Part shown: positions 5,701 through 12,875 of the stretch, piece after piece
How positions within the stretch are numbered: the first letter of the stretch is position 1
Layout of the letters: every line of letters starts with the position of its first letter
IMG/VR virus record: IMGVR_UViG_3300044623_000633
Span: 1 to 42,040 of that record
Length of the DNA stretch: 42,040 nt
DNA from: a virus
Direction: 5' to 3' (one strand)
The notes under the pieces: model-generated
Told to the model about the DNA's origin: nothing
Databases searched by the model: none
The model's input: the letters and a program-made list of their open reading frames with translations, nothing else
Made by a program: the position numbers and the translations under genes

Positions 5701-8395
5701 CACCAACACCTTCAACACCGGCTGGATGACCGGCGACATCCGCCGCGCGTACCTGAGCGATGTTACTGCGGAAAGTATCAGCAACGCATCACTCATTACA
5801 AATGGCACTTTCGATACTAATACTACTGGTTGGACTGCTCTTCAGTCAGCTCTTAGCGTTGATACGCAGAGGCTCAAGGTTGCAAACTCTGGCGCGCAAT
5901 TCGGTGTTGCCTGGCAATTGCTATCCACTGTTACGGGCAAGTCGTATCGAGTTGAAGTCGATGTAACGATTGGCACAGCGACACAGGCGTATCTCAGGGT
6001 CGGTCTTACCGCAGCAGGGTTACAGCTGTTGGATGTGAATAGAAATTCGAGTGGAAAGCTGTCCGGTATATTCACCGCAATCGGCACCACGACATACGTT
6101 CATGTTCTCAACACAAACGAAAACAACGGTTATAACTTCTATGACAATATTTCCGTAGTCGAGGTGGTTGCAGACCGATCCTATAGGGCAGCATCCGCTC
6201 CGATCTTCGGAACCCTCACCAAATCCCAACTCGCCAGCGGCACATCGCTCGTAGGCTTCTCTGGCTTCAGCGCATCCAACTACCTCCGCGAACCCTACAG
6301 CGCCGACCTTGACTTCGGCACTGGCGAGTTCACCGCGACCGCGTGGGTGAATGTTCCGGCTACGTTGCCGGATACGAGCTTCCCTAATGTTGGCTCTGAA
6401 TTGGTCACAAACGGTGATTTTAGCAGTGGAACGACTGGCTGGAACCTTTTCCAAACTAGCGGAACAGCAACCATTACCGTTTCCAGCGGCGCTGCAACTC
6501 TGACAAACCCTGCTGGGTCAACATACTCAACAGCCTATCAAGGGTTTACAACTGTTATTGGCCGCACATACAAGGCAACCGGACAGATTATATCTGCTTC
6601 CGGAGCGGACTTTAACGCACTCAGGAAAAGCGATATTATATCTGGCGGATCAAACGACGTTAATATTTACGGTGGAAATGGCGTCTTAACTCCCGGTACT
6701 GGTTCTGTTTATTTTCAAGCGACAGCCACAACGACTTATGTTTTGGCTCAGGTCAACAACGCAACAAACACTATAACCTTTGATAACGTCTCAGTCCGAG
6801 AAGTCGGACCCACCGTTATCGCGGATCGCGCCTTCTCTTCTGGCCCCCGGATCAGGCTTGCGGTCAACAGCCTTGGACGCCTTACCGCCGAAGCCTTCGA
6901 CGGCACCACCACGCGCACGGTCATCACGACCGCCGCATACAACACCGCAACATGGTTGAAGGCCCGCGTGCGCTACACCACCGACGGTTCCCTGGCGATC
7001 ACAGTCAACGGGCGCGAGGTGGCTGTCACGCGCGGCACGCCGCTTGCCAGCATGACGCTGGGCAAGAACATGATTAGCCAGAGTGAGAGTTTTGATCTCG
7101 CTCCGTGGAATAACTCCGCCGGTGGCACTGGTGTCGCTTGCGTAGTCACTTCAAATGCTGGCAACGACCCGAACGGCAACCCCGCCGCAGATCGCATCCA
7201 GTTCAATCTTGGCGGCGGTACAGTTGCCGCTGACTTTACGCGCCGCATTCAGGCCGTCAACACACCGGCCACTGCGCATGTCTTCAGTATCTACGTGAAG
7301 TCCTACGATGGCACCTCCACCTATAGCATGCACATCGTTGGCCCTACTGGCGCTACGACAGCGATTGCGGTCACTGGATCATGGCAGCGGTTTGAAGTGA
7401 CTGGAACTGGACCCGGTTCAAACCTCAGCTACGCTATCGGCCTCCGTGGCGGCCAGACCCCGACCAACGACAACACCGCTGACGTTCTTGTGTGGGGCGC
7501 TCAGGTTGAGACTGGTTCGACAGCGACCGCCTACGCGGCGACCAATGTTGCGCCCCTCACCATCGGCAACAACTTCGCCCTCGACGCTCCGTTCCCCGGC
7601 TCCATCGCGCTCCTCAAGCTGGGCGCAACGGTGCCGACCCCGGAGCAGGACCAGTTCATTTACGAGCAGGAGAAGCAGCTCTTCCGCGCTGGCGCACAGA
7701 GCGTCCTGCCGGACAGCGGCGCAGTCCTCGACATGGCCTACGACGACGCCACCGACCGCTGGGCCGCCGTGTCTGGCACCAACGAGAGCTACTGGACTGG
7801 CCTCGTTCGCAACTCTGTGACGCCTGTCCCGGCTGGCACCTACACCAGGATCGTCGCTAACTCTGGCGTCGAACTCAACTCCCGCATCACCACCAACCCC
7901 GGCGTCGATGTCTCGATCCCGGCCTATGGTCTCCGCGAGGAACTTGTTCGCCGCGCCGAGGCGGCTTCCCGCCTTGGGAAGGAACTTGCCACCTACGACT
8001 ACGTGGGCGGTTTCACGGGAAACATCACAACTGGCTCAACCGCCATCGCCAGTGTCGCTGGCCTGACCTACCCGACCAGCTACATCGGTGCCCGCATCTC
8101 TGGCACCGGCATCCCGACGAACGCCACGGTTGTCGCCGTGTCTGGCACCACGATCTACATCTCCGCCGCCGCAACTGCGACGACGTCCACGCTGTCGATC
8201 TCCTTCTTCGACTTCATTCTCCCGGCAGGCATGGAGGCCAAGACCGTGTTCAACGCCGGGGTCCAGACGCGCGAGGGAACAACCGGGGCCACATTTAGCA
8301 GGCTCTACGACGGCTTCATCGAGACGATCCGGTTTGCCGTTGTCCCCGGCGCAACCGCCCTTGTCACCATCCAGGCACAGAGGATTTCGCAATGA
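2699..8395 (+). CDS. Giant modular tail fibre / receptor-binding protein
   Basis: The product is 1898 residues, starting at TTG 2699 (TTGA overlap with the previous stop; GGAGG about eight bases upstream). Order of parts: a short collagen-like stretch (GAGPQGAQGPQGVKGDVGDV, about residues 20-40); a long Ala/Thr/Ser repeat likely to form a trimeric coiled coil (about 45-340); then beta-rich modules. Three carbohydrate-binding-like modules begin with ELVTNGSF or similar (about 417-540, 1027-1158, 1232-1370). Two modules of a second type begin KNIFTN/KNMISQ (about 564-711, 1456-1619). A LamG-like segment surrounds module 1232-1370, as if split by it. The C-terminal part ends with a compact beta region. 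It should form the host-binding fibre. The modules are lower in GC than the rest, a sign of recent shuffling. Confidence 0.85.
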   Translation: MTDSVVVVTDSSTNTIEIIGAGPQGAQGPQGVKGDVGDVNPEMYTLRDQAAASAVNAATSATDANTAKVAAQTAKTGAETAQTGAQTARTGAETAQTAAETAQTAAETAQTAAAASASTATTQASEAATSATTATTKASEAATSASNASASATTATTQAGISTTKAGEAATSATNAATSATNAASSATSASTSVTTATTKASEASAFATNSANSASSATTQAASATSSASAAATSASNASGHSTQAGVQASNAAASAATATTQAGIATTQATNSATSATTSATQAGLAAAGAATSTAKASEAAGSAAAIQATFGNAASVAALAQNAQAAASLAQGYAASASSVVQQDLSGVTAQALHRSPNAITAMTIYDTSKDSDGGAWTKKCQQTSWYNEALAGKWLGPQASETFARYEGATLGSELVTNGSFNSGTTGWSNTGVGTGSLSAAGGKATCTTVNGSNYVVLSQALTTVSGALYKVSFNITRISGSVDYYVQFGSATQNYASGPRTLYLIANSSSVLLTFQTSGNAAGVFEIDDITVKQVTALTTASNDYFQLTSDGKFYRLWKNIFTNSNTFTNYNYPTTPTTFTANSPTVTAPDGTNTATEIIFAGGAGNDFAYRSQAITAGVTFSVWMRTASGTRTVGLRCWANMQVVSCTVTTTWQRFSITLTSNENTAIGFDNRTGLGGAGGAGSIFVANAQLEYGYSATEYEAKTTIGSTSEIFRGNKAEFPKLAAIVAEAGNVNIYDLTEPGRPMWMRFWKPGTDGIANFLSHSSSPVSSINALNGYVAVGQSNGQPFYGHLRIANFAADQMRKYTGYYGTNYVSPVRISQRNDHAVYFSITSDYGSDGPGIGGSGSVSSIAMTVLPDAPMDTSTGLRVPTIAVATSGGVSVIKHNGTVVNSSNTTAANAVVLSPNLLEWGISSSAIQANWLLAKNPGILGASFAGTASNWFKAFVNAETSFYSQVLVPASRLRGRISKVATNSYVSLTAHNVDNTAKNLGAAVTNTFNTGWMTGDIRRAYLSDVTAESISNASLITNGTFDTNTTGWTALQSALSVDTQRLKVANSGAQFGVAWQLLSTVTGKSYRVEVDVTIGTATQAYLRVGLTAAGLQLLDVNRNSSGKLSGIFTAIGTTTYVHVLNTNENNGYNFYDNISVVEVVADRSYRAASAPIFGTLTKSQLASGTSLVGFSGFSASNYLREPYSADLDFGTGEFTATAWVNVPATLPDTSFPNVGSELVTNGDFSSGTTGWNLFQTSGTATITVSSGAATLTNPAGSTYSTAYQGFTTVIGRTYKATGQIISASGADFNALRKSDIISGGSNDVNIYGGNGVLTPGTGSVYFQATATTTYVLAQVNNATNTITFDNVSVREVGPTVIADRAFSSGPRIRLAVNSLGRLTAEAFDGTTTRTVITTAAYNTATWLKARVRYTTDGSLAITVNGREVAVTRGTPLASMTLGKNMISQSESFDLAPWNNSAGGTGVACVVTSNAGNDPNGNPAADRIQFNLGGGTVAADFTRRIQAVNTPATAHVFSIYVKSYDGTSTYSMHIVGPTGATTAIAVTGSWQRFEVTGTGPGSNLSYAIGLRGGQTPTNDNTADVLVWGAQVETGSTATAYAATNVAPLTIGNNFALDAPFPGSIALLKLGATVPTPEQDQFIYEQEKQLFRAGAQSVLPDSGAVLDMAYDDATDRWAAVSGTNESYWTGLVRNSVTPVPAGTYTRIVANSGVELNSRITTNPGVDVSIPAYGLREELVRRAEAASRLGKELATYDYVGGFTGNITTGSTAIASVAGLTYPTSYIGARISGTGIPTNATVVAVSGTTIYISAAATATTSTLSISFFDFILPAGMEAKTVFNAGVQTREGTTGATFSRLYDGFIETIRFAVVPGATALVTIQAQRISQ
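2924..3028 (+). repeat. Five 21-bp tandem repeats coding heptads
   Basis: Units of 21 bp starting at 2924, 2945, 2966, 2987 and 3008 encode T-(G/A)-A-(E/Q)-T-A-Q/R heptads inside the fibre coiled coil. The period fits a heptad repeat, and copy number may vary between relatives. Confidence 0.75.
3123..3138. repeat. Dispersed 16-bp dyad in fibre gene
   Basis: CTACTTCGGCAAGTAA, one mismatch. It lies in the repetitive Ala/Thr/Ser coding region, so repeat coding (ATSASN) alone could have produced it. Confidence 0.5.
3396..3411. repeat. Dispersed 16-bp dyad in fibre gene
   Basis: CTACTTCGGCAAGTAA, identical to 3123-3138 and subject to the same caution about the ATSASN repeat. Confidence 0.5.
5763..5778. 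repeat. Dispersed 16-bp dyad in fibre gene
   Basis: TTACTGCGGAAAGTAT, two mismatches. It is at the junction where a low-GC carbohydrate-binding-like module begins. Confidence 0.5.
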
Positions 8396-8880
8396 CCTCG
8401 TTCATCAACCTGATGGCTAACGACATCTGGCCCGATGCAGACATCACTCGGCGCACAGAAGCCATGGTCCGCAGCGAGTTCTCGCTCGAAGCCGAGACCA
8501 TCCTCAACCGGAAAGTGGCTGGCATCAGCTTGAACCAGTACACCCCGACCCCCGAAGACTTGGCCGAGATGGCCCGCTTCAAAGTGGTCGTCGACGCCGC
8601 CCAAGGCGAGGGCGTACTGGCCCGCGCCGACATGGCCCTCCTGATTCAGGTGTTCCCCCTGGAGGATGCCCAGCGCCGCCTGGATAAGCCCCTCCCGCCC
8701 GAGGATGCGACCGACGAGGAAAAGGCCCAAGACGCCGACGAGCGCGCTGCTGCTCAGGCGGTAATCGACGGTGCCCCTCAGAATGTGCGTGATTTGTTTG
8801 AGGCCCGCCGCCAACCGGTGGTGATTGACTCAGCACCTGAAGAAGTGCTCGATTTAGCTGGGAATCTTCCCGCCGAGTAG
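8392..8880 (+). CDS. Fibre-linked protein, possible fibre chaperone
   Basis: The product is 162 residues, and its ATG overlaps the fibre stop as ATGA. It is mostly helical and acidic, with no membrane segment. The middle (residues about 40-100) holds TPTPEDLAEMARFKVVVDAA, and the C-terminal half is Asp/Glu/Ala-rich. I do not recognise a family. Small genes directly behind and coupled to a fibre gene are often fibre assembly chaperones, which is the most likely role here by position. A dispersed dyad follows the stop at once (8882-8897). Confidence 0.6.
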   Translation: MTSFINLMANDIWPDADITRRTEAMVRSEFSLEAETILNRKVAGISLNQYTPTPEDLAEMARFKVVVDAAQGEGVLARADMALLIQVFPLEDAQRRLDKPLPPEDATDEEKAQDADERAAAQAVIDGAPQNVRDLFEARRQPVVIDSAPEEVLDLAGNLPAE

Positions 8881-8881
8881 G

Positions 8882-8897
8882 TTACTGCACGAAGTAG
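8882..8897. repeat. Dispersed 16-bp dyad after the fibre block
   Basis: TTACTGCACGAAGTAG, two mismatches. It starts two bases after the stop of the 8392-8880 gene, at the junction with the integration region. Confidence 0.55.
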
Positions 8898-8955
8898 CCC
8901 TCACTGCACACAATTTGCACACAGCTAATGTTATGTGATTGATATGATTGGTAAG

Positions 8956-8980
8956 CTAATTCCATGGGACATGGAACTAG
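8956..8980. repeat. Inverted repeat, 11-bp arms
   Basis: CTAATTCCATG (8956-8966) and CATGGAACTAG (8970-8980) pair with one mismatch around GGA. It lies in the centre of the presumed attP and abuts the next inverted repeat. Confidence 0.55.
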
Positions 8981-9007
8981 CCTTCGCCAATCCTATCGTG
9001 GCGAAGG
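8981..9007. repeat. Inverted repeat, 9-bp perfect arms
   Basis: CCTTCGCCA (8981-8989) and TGGCGAAGG (8999-9007) pair perfectly around a 9-bp loop. It could be a terminator of the fibre block (followed by GCTGAAAAACC, not a clean T-run), an integrase core site, or both. Confidence 0.5.
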
Positions 9008-9066
9008 GCTGAAAAACCTCAGAAAACCCAGTAAACAGTAGGTTTCTGCTCGGTTACATGAACTGT

Positions 9067-9094
9067 TTGACACCCCTTTCGATCCAAGTATGTT
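9067..9094 (+). promoter_or_regulatory. Probable integrase promoter
   Basis: TTGACA (9067-9072), 16-bp spacer, TATGTT (9089-9094), 45 bp upstream of the integrase ATG. The presumed integrase arm sites at 9104-9133 lie over the start of the transcript, so integrase could repress its own gene. Confidence 0.45.
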
Positions 9095-9139
9095 GGGTTT
9101 CCCACTGCACACCACTGCACACGGATTGCACACAACACC

Positions 9140-10189
9140 ATGGCATCAATTTATCGTCTACGCTCAAAGTGGCGCGCTCAGGTACGCCTGAAGAATAAAC
9201 CCCCTCAGTCGGAAGTATTTAAGACAAAATCCGAGGCGCAGGCTTGGGCAAGGGCGATGGAAGGCGCACTGCACACGACTAAGGGCGGTGACGAGTTTGT
9301 ATTATACTCTGCAATACATGATCAATACTTCGATACACTCAATCGTGTTGGCTATACGAAGCAGCAAGTCTGCAAGAAGTTGCTTGAGTACTGGAAAGAC
9401 TATCGTCTGGGTGAGATAACTACTTCAAAGATCTCGGATTACGCCGTAAAGCGGCAGCGTGACGGGCTCGCACCGAACACCGTGCTGGGTGAGTTGATCT
9501 ACATGGGCGTCGTCCTCCAGCATGGCGGCATCCTCGCCAGCAACCAGGATGCGCTGCGGGCAAAACTCTCCCTTGCCGGTGCCATCAAGACACTGCGCAA
9601 TGTTGGGGTGGTGGGGGACGCGAGGAAGCGCAAGCGCCGCCCGACCGACGAGGAGCTCAAGAAGCTCAGAGATTACTTTTTGAACCGGCCGCGCTCCCAG
9701 GTGCCGGTGTGGGAGATGATCCTGTTCGCCATTGGCACCTGCATGCGGCTGGGCGAGATCGTTGGCGCTGGCGGCGTGGTCTGGGATGACGTGGATGAAG
9801 CCAAGCGCACCCTCGTCATCCGGGGACGCAAAGATCCCACTGACCCCGATGGATTTGATCAGACCATTCCGCTGCTTACCGGGCACGCCACGGTACTTGG
9901 TCAAGTAATCGACCCGCTGGCCATCATCCTGCGCCAGCAGTCGGCCTACCGTAAGCAGGGACGAATTTTCCCCCACTCGTTGAACTCAGTGAGCCTGCCG
10001 TTCTCCGAGGCGTGCAAGAAGTTGCATATCGAAGACCTGCATTTTCATGATCTCAGGCATGACGGGATTTCGCGAATGTTCGTGCCGGGAGGTTACTCGA
10101 TCCCCGAGGTCGCTGCCGTATCTGGCCATAAAAGTTGGAAAAACCTACAGCGCTACACGCAGATAAGGCCCGAGGAGTTACATCGGTAG
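9140..10189 (+). CDS. int: Tyrosine recombinase (phage integrase)
   Basis: The product is 349 residues, a full-length tyrosine recombinase that catalyses site-specific recombination between phage and host DNA. The catalytic residues are visible: Arg203 in GTCMRLGEI, His303 and Arg306 in HFHDLRHDG, His330 in SGHKSW, and the nucleophile Tyr339 in LQRYTQ. The N-terminal part (about 1-55) resembles a small arm-binding domain, followed by a core-binding helical domain (about 55-160). The gene lies beside repeats that look like integrase arm sites, and one such repeat (9268-9276) is inside the gene. A dispersed dyad (9893-9908) is also inside it. All key residues are present, so the enzyme should be active, and the phage is probably temperate. 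Confidence 0.95.
   Translation: MASIYRLRSKWRAQVRLKNKPPQSEVFKTKSEAQAWARAMEGALHTTKGGDEFVLYSAIHDQYFDTLNRVGYTKQQVCKKLLEYWKDYRLGEITTSKISDYAVKRQRDGLAPNTVLGELIYMGVVLQHGGILASNQDALRAKLSLAGAIKTLRNVGVVGDARKRKRRPTDEELKKLRDYFLNRPRSQVPVWEMILFAIGTCMRLGEIVGAGGVVWDDVDEAKRTLVIRGRKDPTDPDGFDQTIPLLTGHATVLGQVIDPLAIILRQQSAYRKQGRIFPHSLNSVSLPFSEACKKLHIEDLHFHDLRHDGISRMFVPGGYSIPEVAAVSGHKSWKNLQRYTQIRPEELHR
9893..9908. repeat. Dispersed 16-bp dyad in integrase gene
   Basis: GTACTTGGTCAAGTAA, one mismatch. It is read in the frame coding TVLGQVI, unlike the TSxSN frame used in most other genes. Confidence 0.7.
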
Positions 10190-10207
10190 GTGCTAATTAT
10201 TTATAAT
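10178..10207 (+). promoter_or_regulatory. Possible promoter for the small HTH gene
   Basis: TTACAT (10178-10183), 18-bp spacer, perfect TATAAT (10202-10207) in a short AT-rich gap. It points to the 10282 gene. Confidence 0.4.
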
Positions 10208-10281
10208 TTATAGCAGTATTGTTACTCATTGCACCGCGCCATCTCCCTACGCAATACTGATTACGGCTCTGAATAACAGAA

Positions 10282-10587
10282 ATGGGGTGTTTGGTGGGTC
10301 GTACTGAGGCGTTGCGCGGCAAGCTGGAATTGCTAACTCAGGAAGAACTTGCGCAGGTGCTAGACGTTACATCCGACACACTCCGAGAATGGCGAAGGCT
10401 CAAGCAGGGTCCTGACTTTGTAAAGGCGGGCAAGAACGTGATGTACCGCGAGCGTGACGTGCTCGCATGGCTGACGGTCAACGTTGTTATCGTCATGCGA
10501 ACCGCGCTCGCAGTGGCCTGCGCCACCATAACATCATTGCACCATTATATGTGCCCGTACTGGTGCCCACTCGTACAGATGGTTTGA
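10282..10587 (+). CDS. Small helix-turn-helix protein (excisionase or regulator type)
   Basis: The product is 101 residues with an N-terminal helix-turn-helix: LTQEELAQVLDVTSDTLREW (about residues 18-37), followed by FVKAGKNVMYRERDVLAWL. This order (helix-turn-helix, then a Y-R-x-x-D-V-x-x-W stretch) is that of the HTH_17/excisionase family of small DNA-binding proteins. The C-terminal 35 residues are hydrophobic, cysteine-containing and unlike the family, so the frame may have lost its original stop. The start is uncertain: ATG 10282 and GTG 10294 are both possible and neither has a strong ribosome binding site. Next to an integrase, a directionality factor is the simplest role. It is also one of the candidate binders of the dispersed dyad. 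Confidence 0.65.
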   Translation: MGCLVGRTEALRGKLELLTQEELAQVLDVTSDTLREWRRLKQGPDFVKAGKNVMYRERDVLAWLTVNVVIVMRTALAVACATITSLHHYMCPYWCPLVQMV

Positions 10588-10636
10588 TACCGAGCTGTAA
10601 TAGACGGGCAGAATCCCGCCATGGTACGACTGCACC

Positions 10637-10831
10637 ATGTACGAGCCCGAAGACTTCCTGAATACCCTCGAACACATGATCGAGCTCACGCTTGGCGTCC
10701 TGTCTGACGAGGACGGGCAGCCACTTTCCGAAGAGGCGCGCAACGAGATTGTTTTGGACCTCGCGGTGCTGCGCGATCTTCAGGAGCGTATCAGGATACA
10801 GTTTGGGATCGATAAAGTGATCCTGAACTAG
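10637..10831 (+). CDS. Small acidic helical protein
   Basis: The product is 64 residues (MYEPEDFLNTLEHMIELTLG...), acidic and almost wholly helical, with no cysteine and no membrane segment. No clear ribosome binding site is seen, although the frame has convincing amphipathic composition (heptad-like L/I spacing). Family unknown. It lies between the HTH gene and the HNH gene in a region of small accessory genes. Confidence 0.5.
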   Translation: MYEPEDFLNTLEHMIELTLGVLSDEDGQPLSEEARNEIVLDLAVLRDLQERIRIQFGIDKVILN

Positions 10832-10858
10832 ACGCCATTGAAAATTGGAATGCGTCTA
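10829..10858. repeat. Inverted repeat, 7-bp arms
   Basis: TAGACGC (10829-10835) and GCGTCTA (10852-10858) pair perfectly around 16 bp, overlapping the stop of the 10637 gene. It lies between that gene and the HNH gene and might be a weak terminator or an operator. Confidence 0.35.
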
Positions 10859-10892
10859 TTATATAAACTCCAATTAGAAAGGGAGTTTGTAT

Positions 10893-11435
10893 ATGGGCGG
10901 CGTGCGCGGGAAACCGGTCGTTATTGAGGGGTTTCGCTCAGGTATGCTGGTCGTGACCAAGAAGATTTCTGCCAAGCGAGTAATGGTCAAGTGCGATTGT
11001 GGCACTGAGAAGGAGGTATACAACCACTCCCTTACCAGTAGCCACCGCGCCACCTCGTGCGGGTGTTTGAAGCTCGCCCTGTTCAAGACTTCCAATACCA
11101 CGCACGGGCTCAGCAAGAAGCCTGAGTATTTTATCTGGACGTCAATGCGGCAGCGGTGCGGCAACCCCAAAAATCCCGGCTATCCGGATTATGGGGCGCG
11201 GGGGATCAAGGTTGATCCGTCGTGGGAGTCCTTCGAGCAGTTCTATAAGGATATGGGCGACAAGCCGAAGTGTCACTCGCTGGACCGGATCGACCCAAAT
11301 GGCCCCTACTCGAAGCAGAACTGTGTCTGGGCCTCGACCAAGACCCAGGCCAATAACAAGCGCCCCCGCGTGCGGCATCGGAATGCCCATCTCGTCGGGG
11401 TTGATACTAGCGTCCTGCTGTCGTTCGGAGCTTAG
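10893..11435 (+). CDS. Homing-type HNH endonuclease
   Basis: The product is 180 residues. I chose the ATG at 10893 with AAAGGGAG eight bases upstream. The N-terminal part carries a zinc-type stretch (VKCDCGTEKEV ... ATSCGC, about residues 35-60). The C-terminal part has the typical arrangement of phage homing endonucleases: YFIWTSMRQRCGNP, YGARGIKVDPSW, then HSLDRIDPNGPYSKQNCVWA with the catalytic-type core, and NNKRPR. These enzymes cut DNA to spread their own gene. It stands alone beside the terminase genes and ends convergently with the large terminase (stops overlap by three bases), which is typical of a mobile insertion. Its own AT-rich leader (10859-10880) differs from the surroundings. 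Confidence 0.85.
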   Translation: MGGVRGKPVVIEGFRSGMLVVTKKISAKRVMVKCDCGTEKEVYNHSLTSSHRATSCGCLKLALFKTSNTTHGLSKKPEYFIWTSMRQRCGNPKNPGYPDYGARGIKVDPSWESFEQFYKDMGDKPKCHSLDRIDPNGPYSKQNCVWASTKTQANNKRPRVRHRNAHLVGVDTSVLLSFGA

Positions 11436-12874
11436 GTCCAGGCAGCAGAGCCCACGTTCTTTGGGACGCGCCTCCTCGGGTTAATTAGCCTTGAGGCAAT
11501 CATATCCGTCATCCCGCCATGCGTAGCGACACACGCATATTGAAGAGCATCCATAATATGGCTGAAATCATTTTTATCGGGCAGTGCCTTGCGCTGGCCG
11601 CTGCGTGTTCTCCCGAAGCGGTAGCCGCCATTGAGGGCGCGCACCAGTGTCGGGCAGCGTGAGCCATCAATGAGCATGGCCGGGCCGCCGTCACGCTGGC
11701 CCAGGAGCCATGACTCCACTGCATTGATGCGCTTGTCGACGTCGTTGGTGGGGGCGGGGTACGCCTTGAAGCCGTGGCGCTTCACCATATCAAATGACGT
11801 CTCCTCATAGAGGGTGCTGCGCTGCTTGCCAGCCGGGTCGCCCACGATCACCACGGCCTTGCCGAGATAACGCTCCTGCGTGAGGGCAGGGCGTATGCCG
11901 CGCTGGAGCTGGAGCTCAAGGCCGATATCCTCGGCGATTACTTCCTCAAGTACCAAGAGCCTTCCACGGTGGTCGGGCTGGCAGATGATTGCGCAGGGGT
12001 CGCGGCCGAAGTCGAGGCCCACGACAAGGGGGTATGTCGAGACGGGGTCGACCTCGTCGAACACATGGAAGTGGGAGTTGAAGCTCTCCCTGAAGACTGC
12101 GGTGCCCGAGGGGTCGTCACCGAACTGGGCATGCACATAGCGCCTGCACCATGAGTCAGAGTTCGAGCGGATGAAGCGCTCGTAGTAGGTTCTGCCCTGC
12201 GCGCGGCGGCGCTCATCGGTCACCGGGAGCTTCAGGGTCTCCGGCGTCTGGGTCAGCCACTCCAGGTTCTCGGCGTCTTCCGTCATACCACCGGGCTGAA
12301 TGAAGATCTGCCCGTCCGGCGGTGGGTCCGTCATGAACTTCCACCAGTCGGAGCCCTCTTCGGGCATGTTGGTGTCGGCGATCAGGCCGAACCATGTGGG
12401 GGCTCCGCGCTTGGCCGAGGGGTAGCGGCCGAGACGACCGGCGAGCGGGCTCATGATGGCGAGCGGCATCTCGATGGCCTCCGACATCCACGCGCCCGTG
12501 AGCTGCATGGAGAGAAGCCTGCGCTGGTCCTCGGGGGTTTCAAGGGGGATCAAGATCCACTCGGAGCGAACGTCGCCCATGTTGATGTAGATCGTGTTCT
12601 CGGAGACTTTGTATTCGGCGATGCCCTCCAGCCAGGAGGTGATATCCTTGAGAACCGTGTCCTTGAGCTGCTTCAAAGTGGAGCGCACGATGGCCCAGCG
12701 GGTGTATCTGAGGCCATCTTCGGCTGGCTGCTGTTCGCAGGAGCGGCGGAACACCTCGAAAAGGCAGGCTGTGGTCTTGCCAGAGCCCACCGGACCCGCG
12801 ATCAGCCTCGTAAATGAGTCACTTTTCATGAAAGAAGCGCATGTGGGGGGCGCTGAGTAGGTAATCTGGGCCAA
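11432..12874 (-). CDS. terL: Terminase large subunit (packaging ATPase-nuclease)
   Basis: The product is 480 residues. It translocates phage DNA into the procapsid and cuts the concatemer. The ATPase Walker A is AGPVGSGKTT (residues 26-35), followed by an acidic region around LTGAWMSEA that fits Walker B. The nuclease domain has GLDFGRD (Asp288) and HIMDALQY (Asp442), conserved metal-binding positions of this fold. The TTG start at 12874 is chosen because it follows the small-subunit stop by one base, with GAGGAA upstream. The gene is on the minus strand, opposite to the portal and the rest of the virion genes. Its stop is shared by overlap with the stop of the HNH gene coming the other way. 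A dispersed dyad (11938-11953) is inside. Confidence 0.92.
   Translation of the reverse strand: MAQITYSAPPTCASFMKSDSFTRLIAGPVGSGKTTACLFEVFRRSCEQQPAEDGLRYTRWAIVRSTLKQLKDTVLKDITSWLEGIAEYKVSENTIYINMGDVRSEWILIPLETPEDQRRLLSMQLTGAWMSEAIEMPLAIMSPLAGRLGRYPSAKRGAPTWFGLIADTNMPEEGSDWWKFMTDPPPDGQIFIQPGGMTEDAENLEWLTQTPETLKLPVTDERRRAQGRTYYERFIRSNSDSWCRRYVHAQFGDDPSGTAVFRESFNSHFHVFDEVDPVSTYPLVVGLDFGRDPCAIICQPDHRGRLLVLEEVIAEDIGLELQLQRGIRPALTQERYLGKAVVIVGDPAGKQRSTLYEETSFDMVKRHGFKAYPAPTNDVDKRINAVESWLLGQRDGGPAMLIDGSRCPTLVRALNGGYRFGRTRSGQRKALPDKNDFSHIMDALQYACVATHGGMTDMIASRLINPRRRVPKNVGSAAWT
11938..11953. repeat. Dispersed 16-bp dyad in large terminase gene
   Basis: TTACTTCCTCAAGTAC, one mismatch. Confidence 0.7.
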
Positions 12875-12875
12875 A

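Larger units (their letters stand above)
8903..9133. other. Candidate phage attachment site (attP) region
   Basis: Directly upstream of the integrase, the 20-bp direct repeat ACTGCACACAATTTGCACAC (8903-8922) recurs with three changes at 9114-9133. An extra ACTGCACAC lies at 9104-9112 and one inside the integrase at 9268-9276. Short direct repeats of this kind on both sides of a core are how tyrosine integrases mark their arm-type sites. Between them lie two perfect or near-perfect inverted repeats (8956-8980 and 8981-9007) that could be the core region. The exact crossover cannot be told without a host junction. Confidence 0.55.
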
